Below are positions 35,789 to 44,951 of a stretch of DNA of 64,000 nt, in pieces. The DNA comes from Sporosarcina psychrophila (GTDB lineage: Bacteria > Bacillota > Bacilli > Bacillales_A > Planococcaceae), in the NCBI RefSeq assembly GCF_001590685.1, contig NZ_CP014616.1, forward strand, positions 4,339,001-4,403,000, written 5' to 3'. The notes under the pieces were generated by a model. That model saw only the letters and a list, made by a program, of their open reading frames with translations, was not told where the DNA came from and made no database searches. Position 1 is the first letter of the stretch, and each line of letters begins with the position of its first letter. The position numbers and the translations under genes were made by a program.

Positions 35789-36151
35789 TTAACTATCAGT
35801 CTTTTTTGTTACCTGCTCTTTAGTAGTAGGTGCAGGTGTAAGTTTCACTTGTTTTTTCTGTTGTTCAAACTCATTATAGTCAAGGGGTTTAACCATTTTA
35901 TAAACAGATTCGTCTGGACGCGGAATAACGTGAGCTCCTAAAAGTTCACCTACACGCTTCGCAGCTTCACGGCCGGCGTCGACAGCTGCTTGCACAGCGC
36001 CAACATCACCTTGAACAATAACCGTCACGATTCCGCCGTCAATAAATTCTTGTTTTATCAATCTAACGTTAGCCGCTTTAATCATTGCATCTGCCGCTTC
36101 CATGGAACCGACTAATCCTTTTGTTTCAATCATTCCGATTGCTTGACTCAT
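35789..36151 (-). CDS. BMC-domain shell protein with C-terminal extension
   Basis: A 120-residue hexamer-type shell protein: [23 protein letters not shown], then [22 protein letters not shown] and VIPRP mark a single BMC domain (1-90) close to EutM/PduA. A Lys/Thr-rich tail of about 30 residues ([21 protein letters not shown]) follows and may contact cargo or nucleic acid, as with EutK, although EutK's known C-terminal domain is larger. ATG 36151 lies six bases after GAGAGGTG; a GTG at 36160 is too close to it. Confidence 0.88.
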   Translation of the reverse strand: MSQAIGMIETKGLVGSMEAADAMIKAANVRLIKQEFIDGGIVTVIVQGDVGAVQAAVDAGREAAKRVGELLGAHVIPRPDESVYKMVKPLDYNEFEQQKKQVKLTPAPTTKEQVTKKTDS

Positions 36152-36428
36152 CGATTTCACCTCTCTTCACTTCTGTTGAATCGATTATTCCAATCACAAC
36201 CGCATCAATTGGAATGGGGTTATCTTTATCTATAAAACGCGATGAACCGCCACTTGTAACAATGACTTGATCACCAATTCCGGCGCCAAGTCGATCTGCG
36301 GCTACAAAATGTGTTCTCACCGGGTTACCATACGCATCTTCAGGTTGGATGATCAGTAATTTCACACCTTGTAATCCTTCTTCTTTGCGTGTTGCCCAAA
36401 CGTTTCCAATCACTTTTCCTAAACGCAT
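36126..36428 (-). CDS. eutN: BMC vertex protein EutN/CcmL family
   Basis: A 100-residue pentamer-forming vertex protein: [26 protein letters not shown], then [22 protein letters not shown] and the conserved DAVVIGIID end. Five subunits cap each vertex of the compartment. Start is ATG 36428 behind AAAGGTG; GTG 36437 overlaps that site. Its 3' end overlaps the next BMC gene by 26 bases. Confidence 0.92.
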   Translation of the reverse strand: MRLGKVIGNVWATRKEEGLQGVKLLIIQPEDAYGNPVRTHFVAADRLGAGIGDQVIVTSGGSSRFIDKDNPIPIDAVVIGIIDSTEVKRGEIDESSNRND

Positions 36429-36443
36429 GACTATCACCTTTTT

Positions 36444-37316
36444 CTATTTTCTAACAGAAATAGATTTACCTAAATCTCTTGCTGTATCACGCGCAAGTGC
36501 TGTGACGATTGTTCCTTTTTCAACGATAATCTCAGTTGCCGTAATTTCTCTGACATCATCATTTGACAGCAATTTCTTTTTAAAATCATGCTGTTTTTTA
36601 ACAATAATCTCTGACGTTTTATTGTCGACAAGTACGCTTGAACGAACTTCGCCAGAGCGAATAACATGCCCAACCGTTCCCTGCGTGATTAAACCCGCAT
36701 TTGCCTCATCTGTATCGATATGCATTTCTAAACGATACCGCTCAGAAACTCTAATCTTCACGTTACGATAAGCAATCGGTCGTATTCCAGCTACTTCTAC
36801 CGTTACATACTCGCCATTTTGTACGCCCAATTGCATTGCGTCCTCGGGCTGCATATGAATATGAGCTTGGGCAATGATTAACCCTTCATCGAGATATAGA
36901 CTTGCTTTTGTCCCGATTAACGTAAATGCTCCTGAACCTGCAATATTACCTGATTCACGAAGTGGCGGCTTAACGCCAAGCTTCATAGCATCTGTCCAGC
37001 TGACTTCTGCTTGCGTCAACGAGCGCGCAGGGCCAAGTACACGAACACGTTCAATGCTCCCTCTTGGACCTGCAATGACTACTGTCTCATTCGCTGCAAA
37101 TTGATTTGGTTGGGATAAATCAGCTTTCTTCGTTAATTCATACCCTTTACCAAATAGTATCTCAACATGTTCTTGCGACAAATGGACGTGACGAGCAGAA
37201 ACAGCGATTGGTATTGTATTTGGAGGAAGTACAGGTGCTTGTTTTGGTTCAATTTCTGCTTTTGTTAATTGGCCAAGTACTTCCCCCACAATTTTTTCAA
37301 TCAATTGCTGATCCAT
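36444..37316 (-). CDS. PduL-type phosphate acyltransferase with extra C-terminal segment
   Basis: Converts acetyl-CoA and phosphate to acetyl phosphate and recycles CoA inside the compartment. Two PduL domains show SARHVHLSQEHVEILFGKGY (zinc ligands), GPRGSIERVRVLGPARSLTQAEVS, and AQAHIHMQPEDA. At 290 residues it is about 80 longer than PduL of Salmonella. The N-terminus (DQQLIEKIVGEVLGQL) is an amphipathic encapsulation-peptide-like helix. The C-terminal 45 residues (DVREITATEIIVEKGTIVT, then ALARDTARDLG) form a segment also seen, as I recall, in other compartment-associated proteins such as EutT or PduM. It fills the role of EutD, a different family. Confidence 0.88.
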   Translation of the reverse strand: MDQQLIEKIVGEVLGQLTKAEIEPKQAPVLPPNTIPIAVSARHVHLSQEHVEILFGKGYELTKKADLSQPNQFAANETVVIAGPRGSIERVRVLGPARSLTQAEVSWTDAMKLGVKPPLRESGNIAGSGAFTLIGTKASLYLDEGLIIAQAHIHMQPEDAMQLGVQNGEYVTVEVAGIRPIAYRNVKIRVSERYRLEMHIDTDEANAGLITQGTVGHVIRSGEVRSSVLVDNKTSEIIVKKQHDFKKKLLSNDDVREITATEIIVEKGTIVTALARDTARDLGKSISVRK

Positions 37317-37351
37317 GTCGTTACCGCCTTCCTGTTAAAAACATGCGAGTA

Positions 37352-37639
37352 TTAGTTATCTGATTTAGGTAATAGCATTTCAAGCTCATCATGCGGTCTT
37401 GGAATTACATGAACAGATAGCAATTCGCCTACACGTTGTGCCGCTGCAGCTCCTGCATCTGTCGCCGCTTTAACTGCACCTACATCTCCACGTACTAAAA
37501 CAGTTACAATTCCGCCACCTACGTGTACTTTACCAACTAGATGTACGCTTGCTGCTTTCACCATTGCGTCTGCTGCTTCGATTGCACCGATTAATCCTTT
37601 AGTTTCTACCATTCCTAATGCTGTACCTTCTCTATTCAT
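37352..37639 (-). CDS. eutM: BMC major shell protein EutM
   Basis: A 95-residue single-BMC-domain hexamer protein with [38 protein letters not shown] and HVIPRP, the main facet tile of the microcompartment. AGGAGG lies seven bases before ATG. The gap of 127 bases upstream, toward eutE, holds a copy of the dispersed repeat. Confidence 0.93.
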   Translation of the reverse strand: MNREGTALGMVETKGLIGAIEAADAMVKAASVHLVGKVHVGGGIVTVLVRGDVGAVKAATDAGAAAAQRVGELLSVHVIPRPHDELEMLLPKSDN

Positions 37640-37670
37640 GTCTGTTTCCTCCTAGTAATTTTTAGTTTGG

Positions 37671-37742
37671 TGTGTTGAAATGAAGCATTTCATTGAATCC
37701 GCTGCGGCGCTTGGGGATGCCTCTTTTAAGGCGCCTTCGCTA
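37671..37742 (+). repeat. Dispersed hairpin repeat, copy 3, in the eutE-eutM gap
   Basis: GTTGAAATGAAGCATTTCATTGAATCC, with the core GCGGCGCTTGGGGATGCCTC and GGCGCCTTCGCTAG, corresponds to copies 4 and 5 but lacks the inner hairpin. In the eut transcript it can fold into a GGCGCC-containing hairpin. Confidence 0.65.
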
Positions 37743-37766
37743 GTTTGCAGAGGTATTGAAGTATTC

Positions 37767-39275
37767 TTATTTAGATAATTGTTTCACGATTTCGTTGACT
37801 AAGTCTTTCACCATTTCAGGATTGACATTGTCACTTGAACTCATAGATTTCAATACTTGTGAGACTACTTGTTCTGTTACGTCTTCACTTGAAACAGCTG
37901 TATTTTTCGGAAGCTGTACTTCTTTAATGCCATAAGCCATTCGTTTAATGTTCAACAAATGCTTAGCTGTTACATTGTCGGATGTAATATTCCCCCCGAA
38001 TGTCCCACAACCTAATGTCATCGAAGGCATTAAACCTGTTGTGCCCCCAACCGCTCCAACGGATGACATCGTGTTTACTAAAATACGTGAGACAGGCATA
38101 TCCATCGCAAATTCACGTGCGATAGCGTCTGTTTCTGTATGAATGGACAGCGAATGCCCACGGCCGCCTAGGTTTAATAATGATAAACAAAGTTCTTTTG
38201 CATGATTCAGATCAGATGCTACATACATTGCGAAAACAGGGGATAACTTTTCAAGTGAGAAAGGAATTTCTTTTCCTACTTTTGTTTCCATCCCAACGAT
38301 GACACGTGTCCCTTCGGGTAGTGTAATGCCTGCCAATTTCGCAATGACTTGTGGGCTTTTCCCAACAATTTTAGGATTCACTTTTCCCGGAACAGGTGAA
38401 ACTACTTTTTCCATGATGAGCTTTTCTTCATCTGATAAAATATACGCACCGTTTTTCTTTAATTCGCGGTTAACTAGCTCTAAAATGTTGCGGTCTACCA
38501 CTATCGCTTGCTCTGTTGCACAGATTGTTCCATAGTCGAAAGATTTACTGTCGATGATATCTTTAACAGCTTTCTCGATTTTGGCAGAACGTTCAATATA
38601 AACGGGAACATTTCCGGGACCGACTCCATATGCAGGTTTCCCTGAACTGTATGCCGCTTTTACCAATGCACTGCCACCCGTTGCAAGAATTAAGTTCACA
38701 TCGGGATGCTTCATCAATTGTTGTGTTGCACCCATCGAAGCCATCGTTAAGCACTGGATCAACCCTTTTGGTGCTCCCGCCGCCACAGCCGCTTCGTCAC
38801 AAACCTTTAACGCTTCGTTCGTACATTGAATTGCATAGGGATGGGGGCTTACGACAATTGAGTTTCTCGTTTTCAAAGCAATTAATGTTTTAAAAAACGC
38901 GGTTGACGTTGGATTTGTTGTTGGAATGATTGCTGCCACCACTCCAAAAGGAGCAGCTATCTCAACAACCTTTTTAACTTTATCCTCACCGACTACACCG
39001 ACTGTTTTTAAATCTTTAATACTTTCGTAAACATCTCTTGAACCAACTTCATTTTTAATGGTTTTATGAGCGGCTACACCCATTCCTGTTTCTTCTACTG
39101 CCATCTTACCTAGTCTCGCAGACTGTTCGTACGCCGCATCAGCAACCGCCTTAACGATACGATCCACTTGCTCTTGTGTAAAACTCATATAAGCTAATTG
39201 TGCTTCCTTAGCGATTTGCACTGCTGTACGCATTTCCTGGAGAGCTAATAAATCAGCATCTATTGCTATTACCAC
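37767..39275 (-). CDS. eutE: Acetaldehyde dehydrogenase (CoA-acylating) EutE
   Basis: Oxidises acetaldehyde to acetyl-CoA with NAD inside the compartment. An aldehyde-dehydrogenase fold with [17 protein letters not shown], the nucleotide loop [12 protein letters not shown], catalytic Cys in [13 protein letters not shown] (near residue 270) and [10 protein letters not shown]. At 502 residues it has a C-terminal extension of about 40 residues with two amphipathic helices ([13 protein letters not shown] and [14 protein letters not shown]) that look like encapsulation peptides. Start is GTG 39275, eight bases after AAAGGAG. Confidence 0.95.
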   Translation of the reverse strand: MVIAIDADLLALQEMRTAVQIAKEAQLAYMSFTQEQVDRIVKAVADAAYEQSARLGKMAVEETGMGVAAHKTIKNEVGSRDVYESIKDLKTVGVVGEDKVKKVVEIAAPFGVVAAIIPTTNPTSTAFFKTLIALKTRNSIVVSPHPYAIQCTNEALKVCDEAAVAAGAPKGLIQCLTMASMGATQQLMKHPDVNLILATGGSALVKAAYSSGKPAYGVGPGNVPVYIERSAKIEKAVKDIIDSKSFDYGTICATEQAIVVDRNILELVNRELKKNGAYILSDEEKLIMEKVVSPVPGKVNPKIVGKSPQVIAKLAGITLPEGTRVIVGMETKVGKEIPFSLEKLSPVFAMYVASDLNHAKELCLSLLNLGGRGHSLSIHTETDAIAREFAMDMPVSRILVNTMSSVGAVGGTTGLMPSMTLGCGTFGGNITSDNVTAKHLLNIKRMAYGIKEVQLPKNTAVSSEDVTEQVVSQVLKSMSSSDNVNPEMVKDLVNEIVKQLSK

Positions 39276-39291
39276 TGCACTCTCTCCTTTC

Positions 39292-39939
39292 CTAATATTC
39301 TAAAGGCCTCTTCGCCATATTCAAAATGGCTTCTCTAAACGCATCCGCCGCTGCTTGGCAAGAAGATTGACTGCCTGTTAGTAACCCTCCACCAAAGTTC
39401 GTTTCAGAAGGCGGAGCGAAAAATTCACACACACTAACGTCTGCCGCCTTTAACGCCGCATCCAGTCCTACAATTGCTTCGATTGGCGGAGCGATTAAGT
39501 AAGCAAGCGATTGGCCGGGTGAAATCCCAGCAACCTCTGCCAAATAACTTCCACAGCTTGAAATTGTATGCGCATATAACGCATGATTTTCATCATCATT
39601 GATGGCTTCAAAGTAAGCCGTATTTTCGATTGTGGTACGAATCGAATCAAGGCCGCTTTTCACTTCATCCGGAGATGAACCTGCTATGATGCCGATAAAT
39701 TCTCCTGAAAGAGGACCCGATGCATGTGCCGATCCTGCGTAAAAACTTTTTGCATAGACCACTTCGACGTCCGAATCTTTCGTTGCCTGATCGGCAGCCG
39801 TATAACCCACGTCATCAATCGTTGTTGTAAATAACCCCAAACTCCGTTGGTAAGGCTTTAAATTAAACTTCGTAGCTAGCCCAGCATCTACATTAGGAAT
39901 AACTTGCATAGACAACACTTCTGCATGAACTTTCTTCAT
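39292..39939 (-). CDS. eutL: BMC shell protein EutL (trimer with gated pore)
   Basis: A 215-residue tandem-BMC protein. The start MKKVHAEVLSMQVIPNVD and motifs SLGLFTTTIDDVGYTAADQATK, YAGSAHASGPLSGEFIGIIAG, YLIAPPIEAIVGLDAALKAADV and FFAPPSETNFGGGLLTG are typical of EutL. The open frame extends upstream to 39996, but AGGAGG at 39950-39955 supports ATG 39939. Follows eutC closely. Confidence 0.94.
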   Translation of the reverse strand: MKKVHAEVLSMQVIPNVDAGLATKFNLKPYQRSLGLFTTTIDDVGYTAADQATKDSDVEVVYAKSFYAGSAHASGPLSGEFIGIIAGSSPDEVKSGLDSIRTTIENTAYFEAINDDENHALYAHTISSCGSYLAEVAGISPGQSLAYLIAPPIEAIVGLDAALKAADVSVCEFFAPPSETNFGGGLLTGSQSSCQAAADAFREAILNMAKRPLEY

Positions 39940-39955
39940 GACATCTACACACCTC

Positions 39956-40936
39956 CTATCCTTCCTTCTTAACAAGTGAAACGCCACTTGCTTCATACTT
40001 CAATATCTTTTGGATAACAGTTCCAAGATACGCTCCTGCTTCCACCGGTGGAATTCCACCTTTGTGAATATTTGAAACGACCATGCGTTCCGCTTCAATC
40101 GTTCCAATGCGGGGTTTGTAACAAATATAGGCGCTTAATGATTCTGCCGAGACAAGTCCTGGACGCTCCCCAATTAAAATGATGACGACATCAGGCTGCA
40201 GGATTTCACCTATTTCATCCATTAAAGCAACTCTGCCTTTATCAACATAAATAGTGGTACCCATCTCAATATTTAAATTGTTTAACGACTGCTCCAATGA
40301 TAAGTAGACATCTTCTAAATTCACTTCAAGTGCTTTGGCACTTAGTCCGTTAGAAGCAACAATTTGTACCCTTGGAGCGCGCTGGCATTTTTCCGCAACC
40401 ATTTTTTTAGAGTCATCCGATAATCTTCTTCCTAAATCAGGTCGTCGGATATACTCTTCTTTGTCCAACACTTTTGAATGAAATTGGAGGAAGCCCAATC
40501 GTTCCAATATTTCTTGCGGAACTTCACCGTAAACAGCGTCTACAGCTGCTGCATGGTCAAATCTGAATTGGAGCCAGGTAGCTGTTTTCGGTCTAGTACC
40601 AGCTCTTCCCACTACAATCCGTGCAGGTGTTTTCTTACGAAGATCAGCTAAGTACGCTTCCTTATTTGATTCCTCTATTACAGGCTTACTTTTGCTTGCT
40701 TGCAGATTTACGCTTTTCGGCTTTTTATCCTCTAGCGCCGTATCGAAGAATTTCACATTTCCATCAGGAGTTGCACGCACTGTTTCCTCTGTAAAATGAT
40801 TTCCTACTAAAGTCTCTTGAAACAACATAACAGGCATCTGTTTGTTGTCATTATCACGATCATCTGTTTTCAAGTTACTTGTTTGGAGTTTTTCAACGAC
40901 CATCTTCGTAATCTTTTCAATGAGTTGTTCATTCAC
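39956..40936 (-). CDS. eutC: Ethanolamine ammonia-lyase small subunit
   Basis: The light chain of the adenosylcobalamin-dependent enzyme that splits ethanolamine into acetaldehyde and ammonia. The conserved core (RIVVGRAGTRPKTATWLQFRFDHAAAVDAV, QIVASNGLSAKALE, VVIILIGERPGLVSAESLSAYICYKPR, IHKGGIPPVEAGAYLG) is complete. The first 100 residues are longer than in many homologs and begin NEQLIEKITKMVVEKL, an amphipathic helix like an encapsulation peptide. ATG 40945 is immediately behind AGGAG; GTG 40934-40936, nine bases away, is the better start. Confidence 0.95.
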   Translation of the reverse strand: MNEQLIEKITKMVVEKLQTSNLKTDDRDNDNKQMPVMLFQETLVGNHFTEETVRATPDGNVKFFDTALEDKKPKSVNLQASKSKPVIEESNKEAYLADLRKKTPARIVVGRAGTRPKTATWLQFRFDHAAAVDAVYGEVPQEILERLGFLQFHSKVLDKEEYIRRPDLGRRLSDDSKKMVAEKCQRAPRVQIVASNGLSAKALEVNLEDVYLSLEQSLNNLNIEMGTTIYVDKGRVALMDEIGEILQPDVVIILIGERPGLVSAESLSAYICYKPRIGTIEAERMVVSNIHKGGIPPVEAGAYLGTVIQKILKYEASGVSLVKKEG

Positions 40937-40948
40937 AGATGTCATCTC

Positions 40949-42313
40949 CTAACGTGTAAATATAGTAGGGTCGCCTGCTCGAGCACTTAAGCGACCATTT
41001 TCATAAATCCCCATTTTTTCAAGCCATTTTAAGTATTCCGGCGCCGGTGTTTTACCAAACGTTTGTAAAAGCGTTGCTACATCGTGGAAGCTCATCGACT
41101 GGTAATTCAGCATTACATCGTCTCCCATAGGAGTAGCGATGATGAAGTTGACACCTGCAGCAGATAATAAGACACCTAAATCTTCAATGTCATTTTGGTC
41201 TGCTTTTATATGATTTGTGTAACAGATGTCCACACCCATCGGAATGCCGTGCATTTTACCCATGAAGTGATCTTCGAGACCAGCACGTATGACTTGTTTG
41301 TTGTTATACAAGTACTCAGGTCCGATAAAACCGACCACCGTATTTACGATGAACGGATCGAAGTGTCTTGCGAATCCGTAATTTCTAGATTCTAGCGTTA
41401 ATTGATCAATTCCATGATGCGCTTCTGCCGACAGCTCTGACCCTTGACCCGTTTCAAAATACATAACTTGTGGGCCTGAACCCGTTCCCTGTTTCATAGC
41501 GAGATCTTTTGCTTCTGCAATAAGTTCTGCAGTAATACCAAATGAGCGATTTGCTACTTCGGTTCCTGCAATACTTTGGAAAATCATATCTGCGGGAGCA
41601 CCTTGTTCAATTGCTTTCATCTGCGTATTTACATGAGCTAACACACAGTTTTGAGTAGGAATTTCCCATTCTTGCATGAAATCTTTTGTCGCATGCAATA
41701 GCCGTTTAACACTTTCAACGGAGTCGTCAACAGGGTTAATCCCAATTACTGCATCGCCAATTCCATATGACAATCCATCTTTCAGAGACGCAATCATTCC
41801 ATCCACGTTGTCTGTCGGATGATTTGGCTGTAACCGAGATGAAATCGTTCCTTTTTGACCAATCGTAATATTACATGTTGTTAATATTTCAACTTTATTG
41901 GCCGCATGTACTAAATCAAGATTAGACATTAACTTCGCAACTGCAGCAATCATTTCGGAAGTTAAGCCCCTGCTAATACGTTTCAGTTCACGGTCGCCCA
42001 CTTTATTACTTAAAATGTATTCCCGTAATTCAGCGACACTCCAATTTTTTAATTCTGCATAAATCCGTTCATTTATATCGCCTTCAATAATTCTGGAAAC
42101 TTCGTCCGTTTCGATTGGTATTAAAGGATTGTTACGAATATCACTTAATAAGATTTCACTGAGGACCGTTTTTGCAGCAATTCGTTCTTGTACAGTTTCC
42201 GCTGCAACACCCGCCAGCCGATCTCCCGACTTTTCTTCATTTGCTTTTGCCATTACTTCTTTCAGATCGGCGAAATTATAACTTATGCCGCCTAAAGTTG
42301 TTTTTAATATCAA
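40949..42313 (-). CDS. eutB: Ethanolamine ammonia-lyase large subunit
   Basis: The catalytic chain of about 454 residues. The start LKTTLGGISYNFADLKEVMAKANEEKSGD and motifs TCNITIGQKGTISSRLQPNHPTDN, GINPVDDSVESVKRLL, YFETGQGSELSAEAHHGIDQLTLESRNYGFAR and HKMHGIPMGVDICYTNH-like region match EutB. TTG 42313 lies ten bases after AAGGAGGG. The enzyme needs adenosylcobalamin, yet no adenosyltransferase is encoded in this cluster. Confidence 0.96.
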   Translation of the reverse strand: MILKTTLGGISYNFADLKEVMAKANEEKSGDRLAGVAAETVQERIAAKTVLSEILLSDIRNNPLIPIETDEVSRIIEGDINERIYAELKNWSVAELREYILSNKVGDRELKRISRGLTSEMIAAVAKLMSNLDLVHAANKVEILTTCNITIGQKGTISSRLQPNHPTDNVDGMIASLKDGLSYGIGDAVIGINPVDDSVESVKRLLHATKDFMQEWEIPTQNCVLAHVNTQMKAIEQGAPADMIFQSIAGTEVANRSFGITAELIAEAKDLAMKQGTGSGPQVMYFETGQGSELSAEAHHGIDQLTLESRNYGFARHFDPFIVNTVVGFIGPEYLYNNKQVIRAGLEDHFMGKMHGIPMGVDICYTNHIKADQNDIEDLGVLLSAAGVNFIIATPMGDDVMLNYQSMSFHDVATLLQTFGKTPAPEYLKWLEKMGIYENGRLSARAGDPTIFTR

Positions 42314-42329
42314 AAGTAGACACCCTCCT

Positions 42330-43778
42330 TCACGATGAGTGAAATGTTAATGTTTTGACGACGACAGGGACAACTCCGGATTCAAGTGCTCTTCCGATGT
42401 CCATATAATCACCATGTTCGACAGTAATTTGATCGATACATATAACGCTTTGCCTGACTTGCATAGCAATCAAAGTTTGACCTAACACTTTTGCATGATC
42501 AGTTTGTAAAATTAGAACAATCGGTTGATCGGGATCAGGTCGTTGTTCCATCACCTGAATAATGGCGGCCGCTAACTTTTGAATATCTCTAAAGCCCATA
42601 TAAGGCAGTTCGGAAATGTATAATGCAAAGTTCTGTCCTTCTCTGGCCGCATCATATATATCGATTGCATTTTTAACAGCTATTTCAAAGTTTTCTAATC
42701 CAGTTTGGAGATTCTCACGAAACGCATAATTGTAAACCGGTATATTCTTAAGCGGTAATTCATCCGATGCCACCTGGATTGTTGCTCCGCTAATTTCTGT
42801 TGTTTGCGTGCCCGCTCCAAGAACTGTTGCCCGTACTGTTTCAATAGGCTCCAACCATGAATAGCTTTGCAATGCTTCATTCCTTTGAAGAGCTTTTGCC
42901 AACTGTACACCTATATCATCGTAATTCGATTTCTGACCCTTATCCGGTTCATGATTATACATGCACTCAGAAATACCACCTGAAAAAACAAGCGTGTCAA
43001 TCTTTTCGTGCCAGTTGGGATGATGTCCTAGCAAAAGCACTTCATCCTTTTCTTGGACATCATTTTTCAGTATTCTTCCCAACGACTCCGCCATGAAATC
43101 GGTTACAAATTTTATATTCCTTGATTCTGGATTATCGCCCACATGTAATAACACATTTTGCTCTGTTAAAAGCTTTTGTACAGGCGGAGAAATAGAATTT
43201 ACTTTCCCCTCATGAAATTCTATGAGTCGCCCTCCAATATGCAATGTACATGTGCCAAGAAGTACCTTATCTTTGTAAACAGCAATGTTCGCCGTTCCTC
43301 CGCCTATATCGATATTGGCAATTACTTTTCCGCTACGACTAGAATAGTCATATGCTCCGGAACCTTTAGCAGCTATAATTCCTTCTAAATCCGGTCCTGC
43401 TGTAGCTACTAAGAAATCACCAACTTCACCTGACAAATAGTGAAGCATCTCGCTCGCATTTTGCTTTGTCGCCGTTTCACCGGTAATAATGACTGCACCG
43501 GTTGCAATTTGCGAAGCAACGATACCGGCCTTTGCATATTCTGAACGAACAATTTTTTCAATCTCCACAACATTTATCGTCGAAGGATTGGTTAAAGGTG
43601 TTCTGAAAATAGGACTCTTGTATAGAACTTCTTTATCTACAATTTCAATTTTGGGAACATGAGTGGTACCTGCTACATTCATCAATGAAAATCGGCTAAT
43701 AATTAGCTTTGTTGTGCTCGTGCCAATGTCAATCCCCGCACTAATCATCGTCTCCGGTTCGCGATTGGAACCACCCAT
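42330..43778 (-). CDS. eutA: Ethanolamine ammonia-lyase reactivase EutA
   Basis: A 482-residue ATPase of the sugar-kinase/actin fold that exchanges damaged cobalamin from EutBC. The phosphate-1 motif SAGIDIGTSTTKLI is near residue 13, a second NIDIGGGTANIAVYKD near 165, and DTLVFSGGISECMY near 265. ATG 43778 follows GAGGTG by five bases; GTG 43784 overlaps it. A 140-base leader with a terminator and an ANTAR-type hexaloop separates it from eutP. Confidence 0.94.
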   Translation of the reverse strand: MGGSNREPETMISAGIDIGTSTTKLIISRFSLMNVAGTTHVPKIEIVDKEVLYKSPIFRTPLTNPSTINVVEIEKIVRSEYAKAGIVASQIATGAVIITGETATKQNASEMLHYLSGEVGDFLVATAGPDLEGIIAAKGSGAYDYSSRSGKVIANIDIGGGTANIAVYKDKVLLGTCTLHIGGRLIEFHEGKVNSISPPVQKLLTEQNVLLHVGDNPESRNIKFVTDFMAESLGRILKNDVQEKDEVLLLGHHPNWHEKIDTLVFSGGISECMYNHEPDKGQKSNYDDIGVQLAKALQRNEALQSYSWLEPIETVRATVLGAGTQTTEISGATIQVASDELPLKNIPVYNYAFRENLQTGLENFEIAVKNAIDIYDAAREGQNFALYISELPYMGFRDIQKLAAAIIQVMEQRPDPDQPIVLILQTDHAKVLGQTLIAMQVRQSVICIDQITVEHGDYMDIGRALESGVVPVVVKTLTFHSS

Positions 43779-43830
43779 ACTCACACCTCATTTAAGTAAT
43801 ATAAAAGCGCAAGGCGCCTGGACTCTAGAC

Positions 43831-43890
43831 AAAAAATAAAAGCGCCTCTACAGACCCGAAGAAAACTCTCCGAGTAGTAAAGGCGCCTTT
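43831..43890 (-). terminator. Terminator in the eutA leader
   Basis: On the minus strand AAAGGCGCCTTTAC pairs (with one bulge) with GTAGAGGCGCTTT, then TTTATTTTTT. It lies between eutP and eutA and overlaps the hexaloop hairpin at 43882-43893, so formation of one excludes the other. Confidence 0.82.
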
Positions 43891-43893
43891 GCC
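43882..43893 (-). promoter_or_regulatory. Candidate EutV (ANTAR) hairpin before eutA
   Basis: On the minus strand GGC-AAAGGC-GCC forms a small stem with hexaloop AAAGGC, which has A at position 1 and G at position 4 as required for ANTAR proteins. It overlaps the 5' arm of the terminator. The identical loop occurs before eutH. Confidence 0.65.
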
Positions 43894-43924
43894 GTGTTCA
43901 TTAACTTTTAATAGTATTAATATA

Positions 43925-44446
43925 TCAAACATTACGTGAAGTGTAAAGGTAGTCGTTGAATAAAAGCTTATCGTCCATAGCGGCGATTACGAAGTTTTTC
44001 ATTGAATTCATATCATTTAACTTCACTAATTCTTTCAAGTACTCAATGCCAATTCCTTCAACTGATGAAGTAATGACAATGGGCCCACTCGAAACAACAG
44101 ACTTTATCATGTCAATTGACCGCGCTATGTCTGCATTGGGATGATCACTTTTGGTAATCACTCCAATCGGCAATTTCGTAATCCCCATACTAAATCCAGG
44201 CGGAAAAATCATTTTCCCGTTTGTTGCATCCTGCAAGTAAAACACATGGGTTACTTCTAAAGCAGTAGCCATAATGCTTTTATAAAACATTGGATTCTCT
44301 GTATATTCACCGGGTGTATCTACAATCCAATCGTAATAGGTCAATGTCTGTGTTTTAAATGCCTCGACTGTTTTTCCTAATAACGCATTCGTTAACGTAG
44401 ATTTTCCAGCGCCAATTGAACCAATAAGCATCGCCCTGTTTTTCAT
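43925..44446 (-). CDS. eutP: EutP, small GTPase-like/acetate-kinase-type protein
   Basis: About 173 residues. It has a P-loop GSIGAGKST near residue 8 of the chosen start, VDTPGEY (switch/G3) near 45 and ITKSDHP (NKxD-like G4) near 117. EutP/PduV proteins associate with compartments; in Salmonella EutP has been reported to have acetate kinase activity. The frame begins at GTG 44458, which is too near AAGGA; I follow homologs and start at ATG 44446 (KNRAMLIG). Confidence 0.88.
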   Translation of the reverse strand: MKNRAMLIGSIGAGKSTLTNALLGKTVEAFKTQTLTYYDWIVDTPGEYTENPMFYKSIMATALEVTHVFYLQDATNGKMIFPPGFSMGITKLPIGVITKSDHPNADIARSIDMIKSVVSSGPIVITSSVEGIGIEYLKELVKLNDMNSMKNFVIAAMDDKLLFNDYLYTSRNV

Positions 44447-44462
44447 CTTCTCAAACACGTCC

Positions 44463-44804
44463 TTACGACTTTGTAATGAGTGCTGGCGTATATCCTAATC
44501 TTTCAGATAAAAATCGATTAATTTCACTCATAGCCATGTCGACTTCTGAAACACTACCAACAATAACAAGACTTCCCGTAAATCGATCTAAGAAACCAAT
44601 CGATACATTCGCTGCTTTTGTTGCCAAATCACCCGCGATTATTACTGTTTCACTTGGTGTGCATGTCATAATTCCTAACGCACCTGCTTGTTGAATACCA
44701 AGTTTTTGAAACATATCAGGATTCGGATTAGCGATTAAATGACTTAATGTGATTTGCTTACCGGGTACAAATTCTTGGATAAACCTTTTTTTCTCTTCAC
44801 TCAC
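44463..44804 (-). CDS. eutS: BMC shell protein EutS
   Basis: A 113-residue circularly permuted BMC-domain protein (FVPGKQITLSHLIANP, GALGIMTCTPSETVIIAGDLATKAA, GFLDRFTGSLVIVG, LGYTPALITKS), typical of EutS/PduU bent hexamers. GTG 44804 follows AAAGGGG by eight bases. eutP follows closely. Confidence 0.94.
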   Translation of the reverse strand: MSEEKKRFIQEFVPGKQITLSHLIANPNPDMFQKLGIQQAGALGIMTCTPSETVIIAGDLATKAANVSIGFLDRFTGSLVIVGSVSEVDMAMSEINRFLSERLGYTPALITKS

Positions 44805-44859
44805 TTTATTTGCCCCTTTCTGCTAGATATACATCGAAAGTATTTATACAAGTAAAACT

Positions 44860-44922
44860 TAGCGTAGCATCCCCTAAGCGCCGGAGCGAATTGGAAGGGA
44901 ATCTTTATTTCAACTTATATAG
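44860..44922 (-). repeat. Dispersed hairpin repeat, copy 4, in the eutH-eutS gap
   Basis: On the minus strand CTATATAAGTTGAAATAAAG leads to CCGGCGCTTAGGGGATGC, matching the left half of the family as in copy 3. The rest of the element is missing or diverged. Confidence 0.65.
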
Positions 44923-44951
44923 TTAAAAGGTTAGTACAATCAGGCTTAATC

